Source: Psychroflexus sp. ALD_RP9
Lineage (GTDB): Bacteria; Bacteroidota; Bacteroidia; Flavobacteriales; Flavobacteriaceae
DNA: 64,000 bases
NCBI RefSeq assembly: GCF_017311165.1
Contig: NZ_CP062973.1
Coordinates: forward strand, 1 to 64,000
Direction: 5' to 3'
Below the pieces are notes generated by a model. It was not told the origin of the DNA, made no database searches, and saw only the letters and a program-made list of their open reading frames with translations. The position numbers and the translations under genes are program-made. Shown here piece after piece: positions 25,413 through 36,000 of the stretch. Within the stretch, counting starts at the first letter, position 1; every line of letters begins with the position of its first letter.

Positions 25413-27491
25413 ATGTCTGACCAGAACAAACCTACTCAGGAAAACAACGAAAAGTCAATCGAAAACTCATCAAACCAAGCTGAAAAACAGCCTGATGTGT
25501 CTTCTCAAAATAAAAATGATCAAGAAAATCACTCACCTGAAGAATCTCTTGAAAACGCAATGGTTGAAGAATCTACACAAGACTCCAACCAATCAACTTC
25601 AGTAGAAGATGCTTCAGAAAAAGAAGAATCGTCAATTGATGCGACTCAGGACGATTCTGATGAAAAATCTGAAGCTGAAGACCAAACATCTTCCAAAGAA
25701 GACGAACATCAAAAAAGTATTGATGAAGCTAATGCAGAAGAAAATGAAGATGATGACAATGTTAAGCGACATGACATTTTAATGAAAGAATATGAAGCCA
25801 TGTCTATTGACGAATTGGTTTTGGAACTGAAAAAATTACTGAAAGAAGAGAAAGTTCAAAATATTCGTGATCACGTAAATCAAATAAAAACTGAATTCGA
25901 TAAGCAGTTTAACGCCATCGTAGAAGAAAAGAAAGAAGATTTTATTGCTGAAGGTGGCAATATTATAGATTTTCACTATTCTTCACCAGTTAAAAAAGAA
26001 TTTTACGAAACTTACTTCAACTACCGAGAAAAACGCGATAATTATTACTCACAACTCAAGAAAAACTTAAACCAAAACCTCAGCGTTCGTCTAGGTATTA
26101 TTGAAGAATTAAAAAATATGATCGGTTCTGGAGAAAGTATGTCTGCAAGCTTTCAGCAATTTAAAGAATTGCAAGAACGCTGGCAAAATGCTGGTCCTGT
26201 GCCAAAAGCTGATTATTCTACCTTGTGGAATAACTACCACCATCATGTAGAACGCTTTTACGATTTCTTACATTTAGACCGTGAGTTTAGAGATATGGAC
26301 TTCAAACATAATCTCGATCAAAAATTAAAACTTATTACACGTGCTGAAGAATTAGTTGAGGATAGCGATGTTAATCGTGCCTTTAGAGAGTTGCAATTAT
26401 TACACAAAATGTGGAAAGAAGAGCTTGGTCCCGTTGCAAAAGAATACCGCGACGATATATGGGAAAAGTTTAGTGAAGCCACCAAAAAAATTCACGACAA
26501 ACGCAACGAATATTTTGAAAAGTTAGATGAAGAGCGAGAAGACAACTTAAAAGTTAAGCTTGATGTTATCGAACAAATTCAAAAAATAGCAGATAAAGAC
26601 ATCAAATCTCACAATGATGCCCAACAAAAAATAAAAAATATAGAGAAATTACGTGACATCTTTTTCAAAGCTGGTAAAGTACCGCGTAAAGACAATGAAA
26701 AAACTTGGGATCAATTCAAATCAGCTACCAGAAGTTTTAATAAAAAGAAAAACAACTTCTACAAAAACTTGAAAAAAGAGCAATTTGAAAATCTTGAGAA
26801 AAAGCGAGAACTCATCAAAATTGCACATGAACATAAAGACAGCAATGATTTTGATGCTTCGACCCCTTTGATGAAGAAAATTCAAAATGAATGGAAACAA
26901 ATTGGTCACGTTCCTAGAAAAGATAGCGACAAAATTTGGAAAGAGTTTAAAGATGCTTGCAACCACTACTTTAACCGTTTTCATGAACATAAACGCGAAG
27001 ACAATAAAGAAGAGTTTGAAGCATTTAATCAGAAAAAAGACCTTGTTGCAGAGTTGAAACAAGTTAATTTAACAGGCAGCGATGAAGAAAAAATAAATCA
27101 AGTTAAGGCATTTATTGAAAAATGGAACGAACTTGGGAATGTACCAAACCATAAGCGTTATATTGAAGGTAAGTTTTATAAAGCGCTTGACCAGTTGTTT
27201 AAAGACATCGATATATCACGCAAAGATGCTGAACTTATTAAGTATGAAAACAAACTTCAAGACCTTGATGAGACAACCGATACGCGTAAAATTAAGCGTG
27301 AAGAAACCTTCTTAAGAAAACGTATTGATGAAACAGTATCTGAAAAAAATCAATTAGAAAACAATTTACAATTCTTTTCATCAGATAATAAAGACAATCC
27401 AGTCGTTAATGATGTTAAGAATAAAATTAAAAAATTAGAAGAAGATTTAGATATGTGGAAAACTAAACTGGACAAAATAAGAAGGTTATAG
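25413..27491 (+). CDS. DUF349 repeat protein
   Basis: Large soluble protein of about 692 residues, function unknown. The first ~115 residues are a low-complexity acidic Glu/Ser/Asp/Gln region. Then come five DUF349 repeats, each a helical unit with a W/G-x-V-P-(R/K)-x(5)-W-x-x-(F/Y) core, for example GPVPKADYSTLW, GKVPRKDNEKTW and GHVPRKDSDKIW. The end is coiled coil. I chose MSDQNK at 25413 over the upstream ATG at 25368, because the extra 15 residues are hydrophobic and unlike the acidic start. Four bases separate it from the methyltransferase gene. Confidence 0.85.
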   Translation: MSDQNKPTQENNEKSIENSSNQAEKQPDVSSQNKNDQENHSPEESLENAMVEESTQDSNQSTSVEDASEKEESSIDATQDDSDEKSEAEDQTSSKEDEHQKSIDEANAEENEDDDNVKRHDILMKEYEAMSIDELVLELKKLLKEEKVQNIRDHVNQIKTEFDKQFNAIVEEKKEDFIAEGGNIIDFHYSSPVKKEFYETYFNYREKRDNYYSQLKKNLNQNLSVRLGIIEELKNMIGSGESMSASFQQFKELQERWQNAGPVPKADYSTLWNNYHHHVERFYDFLHLDREFRDMDFKHNLDQKLKLITRAEELVEDSDVNRAFRELQLLHKMWKEELGPVAKEYRDDIWEKFSEATKKIHDKRNEYFEKLDEEREDNLKVKLDVIEQIQKIADKDIKSHNDAQQKIKNIEKLRDIFFKAGKVPRKDNEKTWDQFKSATRSFNKKKNNFYKNLKKEQFENLEKKRELIKIAHEHKDSNDFDASTPLMKKIQNEWKQIGHVPRKDSDKIWKEFKDACNHYFNRFHEHKREDNKEEFEAFNQKKDLVAELKQVNLTGSDEEKINQVKAFIEKWNELGNVPNHKRYIEGKFYKALDQLFKDIDISRKDAELIKYENKLQDLDETTDTRKIKREETFLRKRIDETVSEKNQLENNLQFFSSDNKDNPVVNDVKNKIKKLEEDLDMWKTKLDKIRRL

Positions 27492-27495
27492 TTGC

Positions 27496-28170
27496 ATGAC
27501 AAATTCTTCAATTAAAAAAAGCTTTACCAGGCCTTGTAAATTATGTTCTGGTAGAGCTTTTTATTTTACTGAAACTCATAATCGATTGTATTATAAATGT
27601 GCAAGCTGTACATTGATTTTTTTAGATCCTAATCACTACGTAAGTCCAAAAAAAGAACAGACTCGGTACGAAACCCATAACAATGATGTTACCGATATTC
27701 GTTATCAAAAATTTGTATTGCCAATTACTGCTGCTGTAGAATCGAGATTTGCCTCAACTTCAATTGGCTTAGATTATGGATGTGGTACAGGTCCTGTAGC
27801 AACTTACGTGCTTCAAAATAAAGGTTTTAAAAACATCAAACTTTACGATCCTTATTTTGAACCACATGAAGAATATCTAACCTCAAATACTTACGATTTT
27901 ATCATTTGTTGTGAAGTGATGGAACACTTCTACGAACCCTTTAAAGAGTTTAAACGCCTAAGCCGTTTACTAACATCAGGCGGTGTTTTATATTGTAAAA
28001 CCAAATTGTTTAGTGATAAGCAAAACGCTAAAGACTTTGAAAAGTGGCACTACAAAAATGATGAAACACATGTTTGCTTTTACAATGAAAAAAATCTAGC
28101 ATTCATTGCGCAAGAATTCGGTTTAAAGCTTGACAAAAAAGACAATCAATTAATTAGTTTTATAGCTTAA
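27496..28170 (+). CDS. Zinc-ribbon class I SAM-dependent methyltransferase
   Basis: 224 residues. The N-terminus has a zinc ribbon of two Cys pairs (CKLC about 15-18, CASC about 36-39). A Rossmann methyltransferase follows, with the SAM motif LDYGCGTGP (about 93-101), the acidic YDPYFEP strand end, and CCEVMEHF. Methylation target unknown; similar two-domain enzymes act on small molecules. Likely cotranscribed with the DUF349 gene. Overlaps the convergent TPR gene by 11 bp. Confidence 0.88.
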   Translation: MTNSSIKKSFTRPCKLCSGRAFYFTETHNRLYYKCASCTLIFLDPNHYVSPKKEQTRYETHNNDVTDIRYQKFVLPITAAVESRFASTSIGLDYGCGTGPVATYVLQNKGFKNIKLYDPYFEPHEEYLTSNTYDFIICCEVMEHFYEPFKEFKRLSRLLTSGGVLYCKTKLFSDKQNAKDFEKWHYKNDETHVCFYNEKNLAFIAQEFGLKLDKKDNQLISFIA

Positions 28171-29563
28171 TATGATGTTTTTCTAAAACATTTACTACAT
28201 GTTGATCTAATAACATTTCAGGAAATAATTGGCGATTAACTTCTACACAAGTCGGCTCTAATTGAATGGTTTTAACTAAATAATCAATAGCCTTAGAAGT
28301 TTGACCTAGCTGATAATAAATACCTGAAAACCTAAAAGAAATTTCAGCATTGACAGGGAAAAAATCACTCGCTTGTTGGCAGGCGATTAAAGCTTCTTGA
28401 TAATTTTGTTCTTGGATAAACGAATTTATTTGTAATAACCAAACTTCAATTTCAAAATTACCTAGATTAAGACTCTTTTTTAGGCCGTAAGCACTATCTG
28501 CAGAGTTGCCTAACTCTTGATTTATAATAGCATAGTGTTTCCAGTACAAGACATTTTCCTCATCAATATTAATAGCTTTATTAATGTAATATAAAGCTTG
28601 TTTAAAGGATTTTTCTTTAATGTAGAAATCTGATAAAGCCAGCCAGATTTTATCCATTAATGGGTCTTCATGAACCGCTTGTTTAAAATACTTTAGTGCT
28701 TTTTGCTTTTGACCGAGTGCGTAATAACATTTACCAATGCGTAAATAAGCAAATGCAGTTGGGTCATCAAGCTGTAAAGTTATTGAATACGTATCAATAG
28801 CTTCTTTATGTCGGTTTAAGCGTTCTAAAACTTTTGCCTTTTCTAAATAAGCACCAACAAAATATTCATCTGAAATAATGGCATATTCAAAAGCTTCTAA
28901 TGCTTTTTCAAGCTGATTATTCTCGAAGTAAAGCTTACCTAATTGATGCCAAGCAATTTCAGAATAAGGGTTTTCGTTAATAACTTCTTCTAAAAATTTG
29001 ACGGCTTGTTCACGTTGATTTAAGAAATCGAAACAATAAATTACATTGTATAAAGCGGTATAATCTGTTTTATCGATTTTAACGCAAGACATATAGGCTT
29101 GCTTAGCTTTTTCAAAGTTTTCGATAAATAAGTATTCCATACCTAACATGCTGTAAACATCAGCGGCTTCATCGGTAAATTTTAGAGCTTGATTTAAAAT
29201 ATTTATAGCAGCTTCATGCTCGTCTTTTTTAGATAAAACACTAGCAATGAGTAATAAAACTTCATCATTAGTTGGCTCTAATAGTTTTAATTCATCTAAA
29301 AGTTCTACAGCTTCAGTTAACTTATCTTCTAGTACTAAAACTTCAGCTTTTAAAAGTCGTAAATTAGTAGCTAGTGGATGCTGATCAAGACCCATTTTTA
29401 GGGCTTTTTTAGCGAGGACTAATTTACCTGTGTCCATGTAATGTACCACAATATTTTCAAATTCAGCCAAATCAAAAAATAAAACATGATTGGTTTTAAG
29501 CATCATTTCAAATTTGTCTATTGGGAAGTTGAAATCATCATGTTGAAATGGATCTAATTTCAT
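28160..29563 (-). CDS. Tetratricopeptide repeat protein
   Basis: 467 residues with about ten TPR units over most of the length, such as LLKAEVLVLEDKLTEAVELLDEL and AYLRIGKCYYALGQKQKALKYFKQA. No signal peptide or membrane segment, so it is cytosolic. Typical of a flavobacterial protein family of unknown function; likely a protein-interaction scaffold. Followed upstream on the same strand by an aminotransferase gene across an 84-bp gap. Confidence 0.85.
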   Translation of the reverse strand: MKLDPFQHDDFNFPIDKFEMMLKTNHVLFFDLAEFENIVVHYMDTGKLVLAKKALKMGLDQHPLATNLRLLKAEVLVLEDKLTEAVELLDELKLLEPTNDEVLLLIASVLSKKDEHEAAINILNQALKFTDEAADVYSMLGMEYLFIENFEKAKQAYMSCVKIDKTDYTALYNVIYCFDFLNQREQAVKFLEEVINENPYSEIAWHQLGKLYFENNQLEKALEAFEYAIISDEYFVGAYLEKAKVLERLNRHKEAIDTYSITLQLDDPTAFAYLRIGKCYYALGQKQKALKYFKQAVHEDPLMDKIWLALSDFYIKEKSFKQALYYINKAINIDEENVLYWKHYAIINQELGNSADSAYGLKKSLNLGNFEIEVWLLQINSFIQEQNYQEALIACQQASDFFPVNAEISFRFSGIYYQLGQTSKAIDYLVKTIQLEPTCVEVNRQLFPEMLLDQHVVNVLEKHHIKL

Positions 29564-29647
29564 GTAAAAAATTTTTGGTTAAGATAAGCTTGAATTTGAA
29601 AACAAAAGACGTTTAAGTAAAAATCTTATCAACAATTTAATTAACAA

Positions 29648-30832
29648 TTAGCTAGGTTTATAGCTATTTAGTACATCAATAATAATGCCACAGCCTTTTT
29701 TAATCTCATCGGTTGAAATTGTTAATGGAGGTGAAATACGTACTGCACGTTTTTCATAAAGCAGCCAAAACAAGATGAGCTGCCGATTTTGTGCTTCTAA
29801 TACCAAATGATTGGCAAGTTCTGGGTTTTTACAAATTATAGCTAACATGAGGCCTTTACCTCTCACCTCTTCTATGAGCTCGTGTTGAAGTAACTTTCTA
29901 AAAAGCTGCTCTTTTTCTAAGGTTTGAGCAATTAAATTAGAATTTAAAAGCGTTTTTAAAGTTGCTTTAGCTGCTGCTGCAATAACAGGATGCCCGCCAA
30001 AGGTGGTAATATGACTCATTTTAGGCTTATCGCTTAAAGTGTTCATTAAAGTTTCTGAAGCTACAAATGCTCCTATTGGCATTCCTGAGGCCATTGCTTT
30101 TCCGATCACTAAAATATCAGGAATAACTTTGTAATGCTCAAAGCCAAAAAGTTTTCCAGTTCTGCCAAAACCTGGCTGTATTTCATCTAAAATTAGTAAT
30201 GCTCCAACCGCCTCACAACGCTGTTTTAATAATTTTAAATAGTTGTCTTTAGGCTCAATAAAACCGGCACCACCTTGAATGGTTTCAACAATAACAGCTG
30301 CTGTACTAGTGGTAATACAATTAAAACAATTGGTATTGTTAAATTCAATATGAGTAATATCTGGTATTAAAGGTCTAAAAGGTTTAATACGCTCTTCATA
30401 ATCCATTAAACTTAATGCACCAAAAGAATTGCCGTGGTAACAAAACTTAGCAGCTATAATTTGAGAACGACCTGTAAAACGCCTTGCCAACTTCATCGAG
30501 GCATCTATAGCTTCGGTACCACTGTTAACTAAGTAGGTTTTTTTTAGAGGTTTAGGTAAACATTCAGCTAATAATTTGGTGTACTCAACAGCTGGTTTTT
30601 GTACATATTCCCCATAAACCATCACATGCATATATTGGTCGACTTGTTTTTTAATAGCCTCGACAACTTTTGGGTGTGAATGCCCCAAACCATTGGCTGA
30701 CACACCAGCGACAAAGTCTAAGTGTGCTTTACCATCGGTGGTGTAAATATAAGAGCCTTTGGCTTTTGAAATTTCTAAACCTAGAGGATGTGGCGTTGTT
30801 TGTGCTTGGTATTTGTAAAAGTCTGATTTCAA
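29648..30832 (-). CDS. Class III PLP-dependent aminotransferase
   Basis: 394 residues, cytosolic. The PLP-anchoring Lys is Lys245 (VIGKAMASGMPIGA); the PLP-ring Asp is in ILDEIQPGFGRTG (214-226), and VNSGTEA (102-108) binds the phosphate. The family includes acetylornithine, ornithine and 4-aminobutyrate aminotransferases; the substrate cannot be fixed because no arginine or lysine pathway genes are adjacent. The start is TTG: no ATG or GTG lies in frame between it and the upstream TAA, and the resulting N-terminus fits the family. Confidence 0.87.
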   Translation of the reverse strand: MKSDFYKYQAQTTPHPLGLEISKAKGSYIYTTDGKAHLDFVAGVSANGLGHSHPKVVEAIKKQVDQYMHVMVYGEYVQKPAVEYTKLLAECLPKPLKKTYLVNSGTEAIDASMKLARRFTGRSQIIAAKFCYHGNSFGALSLMDYEERIKPFRPLIPDITHIEFNNTNCFNCITTSTAAVIVETIQGGAGFIEPKDNYLKLLKQRCEAVGALLILDEIQPGFGRTGKLFGFEHYKVIPDILVIGKAMASGMPIGAFVASETLMNTLSDKPKMSHITTFGGHPVIAAAAKATLKTLLNSNLIAQTLEKEQLFRKLLQHELIEEVRGKGLMLAIICKNPELANHLVLEAQNRQLILFWLLYEKRAVRISPPLTISTDEIKKGCGIIIDVLNSYKPS

Positions 30833-30859
30833 ATTCAGTTGATTGTGAGTTGAGTCAAT

Positions 30860-32506
30860 TTAATCTTCTTTTTTATTAGGTCGATCAGTTCTTAAAATAG
30901 ATTTGTCATTCAAATTCAATTGAAGCTCAGATTTTTTTGGTTGTTTAGAAAACGGTGCATCATCTTCTTTTAGCTGCCCAATTACTGGATTCAATTTATA
31001 AGTTTTTCGGTTGGTAAATAAATCTTTTTTTGAACGTAATTGTTCTTCTCCACGCCAATTAAAGCCCTTAAGTTTTCGTGCATTGGGTGGCATTTCAGAT
31101 TCTGGATAAGTTTTATCGTCAGGCCGATTGTAATAATAGATATCAACTATTTTTTGATTTTCAAATATGAGTTTAATGGTTGAAGCTAAAGCCTTATTGA
31201 TTCCAAATAAGTCGCCGTTTTCTTCTCTGATGTAATAAATGGTCTCTGTATTTTTAACAACGTTTACTTCAGTTAATTCGTTGTCTTCAAACAAACCATA
31301 TAAAAATTTACCTTTAACTTGATTAAAGCCTTCAATAGTATCTTTTTGAATCATAAAACTATTGTTGTATACCTTTAATGAATCAAGCTTGTTAGTGAGC
31401 GTATCATTAATAAGCTGAATTGTATCACCTGTAATTTGATTATTTTCAGACCATAACACGGGATTTCCGATCATTTTTGTAATGCCAGTAACTTCGTCTA
31501 AATGAAGAGAATCTGATTTACCATTTAAATTTTGTTTAAATAAGCGAACATCATAAAAGGCATTAACTTTTCTAAATTTAGATTTTCCAGTAATTGTTAA
31601 AGTATCGCTGGCAATAAATAATGAGTCTTGTTGCTGAAGACTAGCGATATATGGATTTTTAGTCACAATAATTGAATCTTTATCTTTAAAGACTTCAGCA
31701 TAATTACCATATAAGGTTGATGCGTTTGCTGTATCTATAACTCGAATATTCTGAGTTGCAGAAGCATAATTTCGCTTACGATTGAAGTATATGCTATCGC
31801 CATATAAATCACGATTTTCGTATTTAACATTAGCATCTTTCACAAAGTAGCCTTGATCGGTTTTGGTATCGTAGTAACCTTTTTTACAAAACACGGTTCC
31901 AGATTCACTAATAATAGTTGATGACCCATATAAAAAAGCATGACCAGTTTCTGGGTAAAAGACGATTTGCTGAGATTTGATATTGTAATCTGGATGCGAG
32001 ACTTCTACTTGTTTTTTAAAACTATATTTTTTAGCTGGCATGTCATAATTACCATAAATACTAGTAATGGTACTAACTGAATCTTTTACTTGTCCACCAC
32101 TTCTATAAAATGCATTTTGTTTTTGGCGGTCAAAAAAAAGTGAATCGGTTGTTAAGGTATTTGTTGGTGTTGTTAACTTAACATCATCACTCGCAAATGC
32201 AAATTTAGAGTTACCATCGTACTCGGCATATTTAGAAAACATTTTTATCGTATCACCTTGATTCATTTTTACGTGACCAAAAGCTCTAAAAAAATTATCT
32301 TCCTGATAAAAAACAGCTTGATCACACCAAACTTCTATGCCTTCATGCTTAAAATAGACTTGTTGATTAACTTTGCTAAATAGTAAAGCTTCAGGATATT
32401 TTTGTTGATCTTTGCTTGTACGGTCGCTCTCGTAGTAAATACCTCGGTTTTGTGAAAAACTTACTAAAGTTATTAAAATAAAAAAACAAAATACAAGATG
32501 TTTCAA
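30860..32506 (-). CDS. OstA-like (LptA/LptD N-domain) protein
   Basis: 548 residues with a signal peptide (about 1-18, HLVFCFFILITLVSFSQ). The body is a long run of beta strands typical of OstA-like jelly-roll repeats (for example AVFYQEDNFFRAFGHVKMNQGDTI). This fold bridges lipopolysaccharide between membranes in LptA and LptD. The start must be TTG at 32506: an in-frame stop lies two codons upstream and no ATG precedes the signal peptide. A promoter-like TAGTTTTG (minus strand 32531-32524) lies 17 bp upstream. Confidence 0.85.
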   Translation of the reverse strand: MKHLVFCFFILITLVSFSQNRGIYYESDRTSKDQQKYPEALLFSKVNQQVYFKHEGIEVWCDQAVFYQEDNFFRAFGHVKMNQGDTIKMFSKYAEYDGNSKFAFASDDVKLTTPTNTLTTDSLFFDRQKQNAFYRSGGQVKDSVSTITSIYGNYDMPAKKYSFKKQVEVSHPDYNIKSQQIVFYPETGHAFLYGSSTIISESGTVFCKKGYYDTKTDQGYFVKDANVKYENRDLYGDSIYFNRKRNYASATQNIRVIDTANASTLYGNYAEVFKDKDSIIVTKNPYIASLQQQDSLFIASDTLTITGKSKFRKVNAFYDVRLFKQNLNGKSDSLHLDEVTGITKMIGNPVLWSENNQITGDTIQLINDTLTNKLDSLKVYNNSFMIQKDTIEGFNQVKGKFLYGLFEDNELTEVNVVKNTETIYYIREENGDLFGINKALASTIKLIFENQKIVDIYYYNRPDDKTYPESEMPPNARKLKGFNWRGEEQLRSKKDLFTNRKTYKLNPVIGQLKEDDAPFSKQPKKSELQLNLNDKSILRTDRPNKKED

Positions 32507-32523
32507 AGACTATATTTTTTTGA

Positions 32524-32531
32524 CAAAACTA
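32524..32531 (-). promoter_or_regulatory. Promoter -7 element of the OstA-like gene
   Basis: On the minus strand it reads TAGTTTTG, matching TAnnTTTG, 17 bp before the TTG start codon. Confidence 0.5.
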
Positions 32532-32635
32532 CATAATTAGCTTGTTGTAAACCACATTTGTAAAAACAAATAATTTATTATATTGTTAAGTATTCAAATT
32601 AAGCAAATCTTAAGCCAATGAATATAAAATAATAG

Positions 32636-32643
32636 TACATTTG
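32636..32643 (+). promoter_or_regulatory. Promoter -7 element of the metal efflux operon
   Basis: TACATTTG at 32636-32643 lies only 3 or 6 bases before the two ATGs of the next gene, predicting a leaderless transcript. No clear -33 TTG is seen, which would fit an activator-dependent promoter. Confidence 0.6.
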
Positions 32644-32646
32644 TAT

Positions 32647-33030
32647 ATGATGAAGTCTATTACAACATTTGCTTTAGCAATTTTAGTCAGCTTGCAGTCT
32701 ATTGGCGTTTCAGCAGCCAATGTACTGAATTTATCGACTTTTTATGAGCATTATAAACTTCATCAAACAGAAACAGACTGTGGCTTTTCTGAATTTTTAG
32801 ACTTGCACTACGGAAGCCAAAAAAATGAACATGCTAACGAACATGAAGAACATGAAAATCTTCCGTTTCAAGAATGCCATCATCTTACGCATAATTTTTA
32901 TGTTGAACCTATACATGTGAGCTATTTAAGTATCAAGATTCCCGCTGAAGATATTCAGCATAACTTTAAATACTCGCTTTTGCTTAACTCATTACGTGAA
33001 ACTGAAATTTTACAGCCGCCAAAATTTTAA
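32647..33030 (+). CDS. Small secreted His-rich protein of the metal efflux operon
   Basis: 127 residues from the first ATG (126 from the next, 32650). A signal peptide (about 1-24, ending SAAN) precedes a short domain with a His/Glu cluster (HANEHEEHENLPFQECHHLTHNF, split by a few non-polar residues) and two Cys that could bind metal. It immediately precedes the RND pump gene (44 bp). I do not recognise a named family; a periplasmic metal-binding or sensing role is inferred from composition and place. A TTG codon at 32641 is inside the promoter element and not the start. Confidence 0.75.
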   Translation: MMKSITTFALAILVSLQSIGVSAANVLNLSTFYEHYKLHQTETDCGFSEFLDLHYGSQKNEHANEHEEHENLPFQECHHLTHNFYVEPIHVSYLSIKIPAEDIQHNFKYSLLLNSLRETEILQPPKF

Positions 33031-33074
33031 ACATCTGCAATCAACTTATGTTTAATCTTTCAATTTAAAATTTC

Positions 33075-36000
33075 ATGTTATCAAAACTTATAGAGTTTAG
33101 TTTAAAATCTAAATTCTTTATTATTCTATTTGTTTTAAGTTTAGTGGGCTTTGGCTCCTATTCACTATTCAATGTTTCAATTGGTGCGGTACCCGACATT
33201 ACCAATAATCAAGTGCAAGTCATTACCACATCGCGTAATTTATCAACGGCTGATGTAGAGCAATTTATCACCTATCCCGTCGAATTAGAAATGGCTAATT
33301 TGCCGGGCGTTAAAGAAATTCGATCGGTATCAAAATTTGGCTTATCTGTTGTTACAATTGTTTTTGAAGATGATTTGGGCACCTATCTACCTCGCCAACT
33401 TATTGCCGAAAAATTGAAAACAGCTGCCGAGAAAATTCCTGCTAGTTTTGGGACACCACAAATGGGACCAATTACAACTGGCTTAGGCGAAATTTATCAA
33501 TACACCTTAGAAGCGAAGCCTGGCTTCGAAGATCAGTATAACGCTACCGAGTTACGCACTATACAAGATTGGATTGTTAAACGACAACTTTCGGGGATTC
33601 CTGGCGTAGTTGAAATTAATACTTGGGGCGGCTTTTTAAAAGAATACGAAGTTAGTATTAATACCAAACAACTTCAAGCAAAAGACATTAGTATGAGCGA
33701 GTTATTTTTAGCATTAGAAGATAACAACTCCATCGCTGGCGGAAGCTATATTGAAAAAAGTAACGAAGCCTATTTTATACGTGGTGAAGGTCTTATTTCA
33801 AGTCTTGAAGATATTGAAAATATTGTGGTTACAGTTCGAGACAACCAACCAATTTATATTAAAGATATTGCTAAAGTTGGTTTTGGCCATGCAAGACGAT
33901 TTGGTGCTATTACAGGAAACGGTGAAGGTGAAAAGGTGCTAGGTCAAGTTATGATGCTAAAAGATGCCGACTCAAAACGAGTTATTGATGCTGTTAAATC
34001 GCGAATTGCCGAAATTGAAGACAGTCTACCTGAAGGTGTTTACATTAATGGTTTTCTTGATCGGTCTGAACTTATTGGCCGAACAACTTCTACCATTGCC
34101 GAAAATTTAATTTTAGGGTTTCTTGTGGTCGCCTTTATTGTAATTGTTTTAATTGGCGATTGGCGAGCTGGATTAATAATTTCTTCAATAATACCGCTAA
34201 GTTTTTTAAGTGCCATTAGCTTGATGTATGTGTTTGGCGTTGATGCTAATTTAATGAGTTTAGGCGCTTTAGATTTTGGAATTATAATCGATGGTGCCGT
34301 TATTATAGTAGAATTTGTAGCCTTTAAGTTATGGCAACGTTCTAACGAATTTAATAAAGCGTCTTCAACTGAAATTAAAAAACTTAAAGATAAAATTACA
34401 TTTAACGGCGCATCAAAAATGCTGAATTCGGCTATTTTCGGTCAATTTATTATTCTGATTGTTTTCATTCCTATTTTATCATTAAGTGGTGTTGAAGGTA
34501 AAATGTTTAAACCGATGGCGTTAACCTTCAGCTTTGCACTAATTGGCGCCATGATTTTGTGCTTTACTTGGGTTCCTGTAGCCTGTAGCTTAATTTTAAA
34601 ACCCAATGCCAAAACATTTACATTTTCAACACGATTGATAGATGGTGTAAAAAAAGTCTATTTACCTTCGATAAAATGGGCCTTAAACCATACAAAAGTT
34701 GTTTTAATTTCTGCCTTATTACTTCTAGGATTAGGTGTATTTACGTTTTCGAAAATGGGTGGCGAATTTGTGCCTACTTTAGATGAAGGAGATTTTGTAA
34801 TTCAACCTATTTTAAAAACAGGTAAATCATTAAAAAGTACCGTTGAGCGCACTACAAAAATTGAAGGAATTTTGTTAGACAAATTTCCTGAAGTTACTCA
34901 AGTGGTTTCACGTATTGGTGCGGCTGAAGTCCCAACTGATCCAATGTCTATGCAAGATTCTGATATAATTGTGCATTTAAAGCCTAAATCTGAATGGACT
35001 AGCGCCGATACAAAAGAAGAGTTAGCTCAAAAAATAAAAGAAGCCTTAGCCATTATTCCTGGAATGGATTTAGAATTTACGCAACCTATTGAAATGCGCT
35101 TTAACGAGTTAATCACTGGTGTACGATCAGACATTGCCATTAAAATTTTTGGAGAAGATTTAGATATTCTAGCACAAAAAGGAAACGAAATTCAAGAATT
35201 GATTGAAAATGTTGAAGGTGCAGCTGATATTTCGGTTGAAAAAATTGTTGGCTTGCCTCAACTTTCAGTGCAGTATAAACGAGATAAAATTGCCCGTTAC
35301 GGTCTTAATATCAAAGCTATTAATTCGATAATCACAGCCGGGTTTGCAGGTAAAGCAATAGGTGTTGTTTTTGAAGGTGAGAAACGATTTGATTTAGTGG
35401 TTAGACTTCAAAAGTCTCAACGACAAAGGATTGAAGACTTAAAAAATTTAATGATTGACACACCAACTTCTGGTAAAATTCCGCTTGATGAAGTTGCTGA
35501 AATCAACTATGATAAAGGACCTGCCAAAATTTCAAGAGACAATACCAAACGCCGAATTGTGATTGGTGTTAATGTAAGAAATAGAGATTTAGCTTCAGTC
35601 GTAGCCGATATTCAAAAACTCGTAAAAGACAACATTAACTTACCTGTTGGCTATACGATTACTTATGGTGGTCAATTTGAAAATCTTGAAAGTGCTAAAG
35701 CCCGATTAAAAATTGCCGTGCCTATTGCCTTAATTTTAATTTATATCATGCTCTTTTTTGCTTTAAAGAAACATCGCGACGCCTTATTGATTTTTACAGC
35801 AATTCCATTTTCTGCAATTGGTGGTATATTTTTACTTTGGTTACGCGATATGCCATTTAGTATTTCTGCAGGTGTTGGCTTTATTGCTTTATTTGGTATT
35901 GCCGTTCTTAATGGTATTATTTTAGTTGAATATTTTAAAGATATTTTAAAAACACATGACAATTTAAGTCTGCAACATATTGTAGATGCAACACAAGATC

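Noticed and set aside
26721..27062. 113-residue minus-strand ORF inside the DUF349 gene
   Set aside because: Its Phe/Val-rich sequence mirrors the Lys/Glu-rich repeat protein on the other strand; a shadow frame.
32641..32646. TTG as start of the His-rich gene
   Set aside because: It forms part of the TACATTTG promoter element, so it would not be transcribed; ATG follows at 32647 and 32650.
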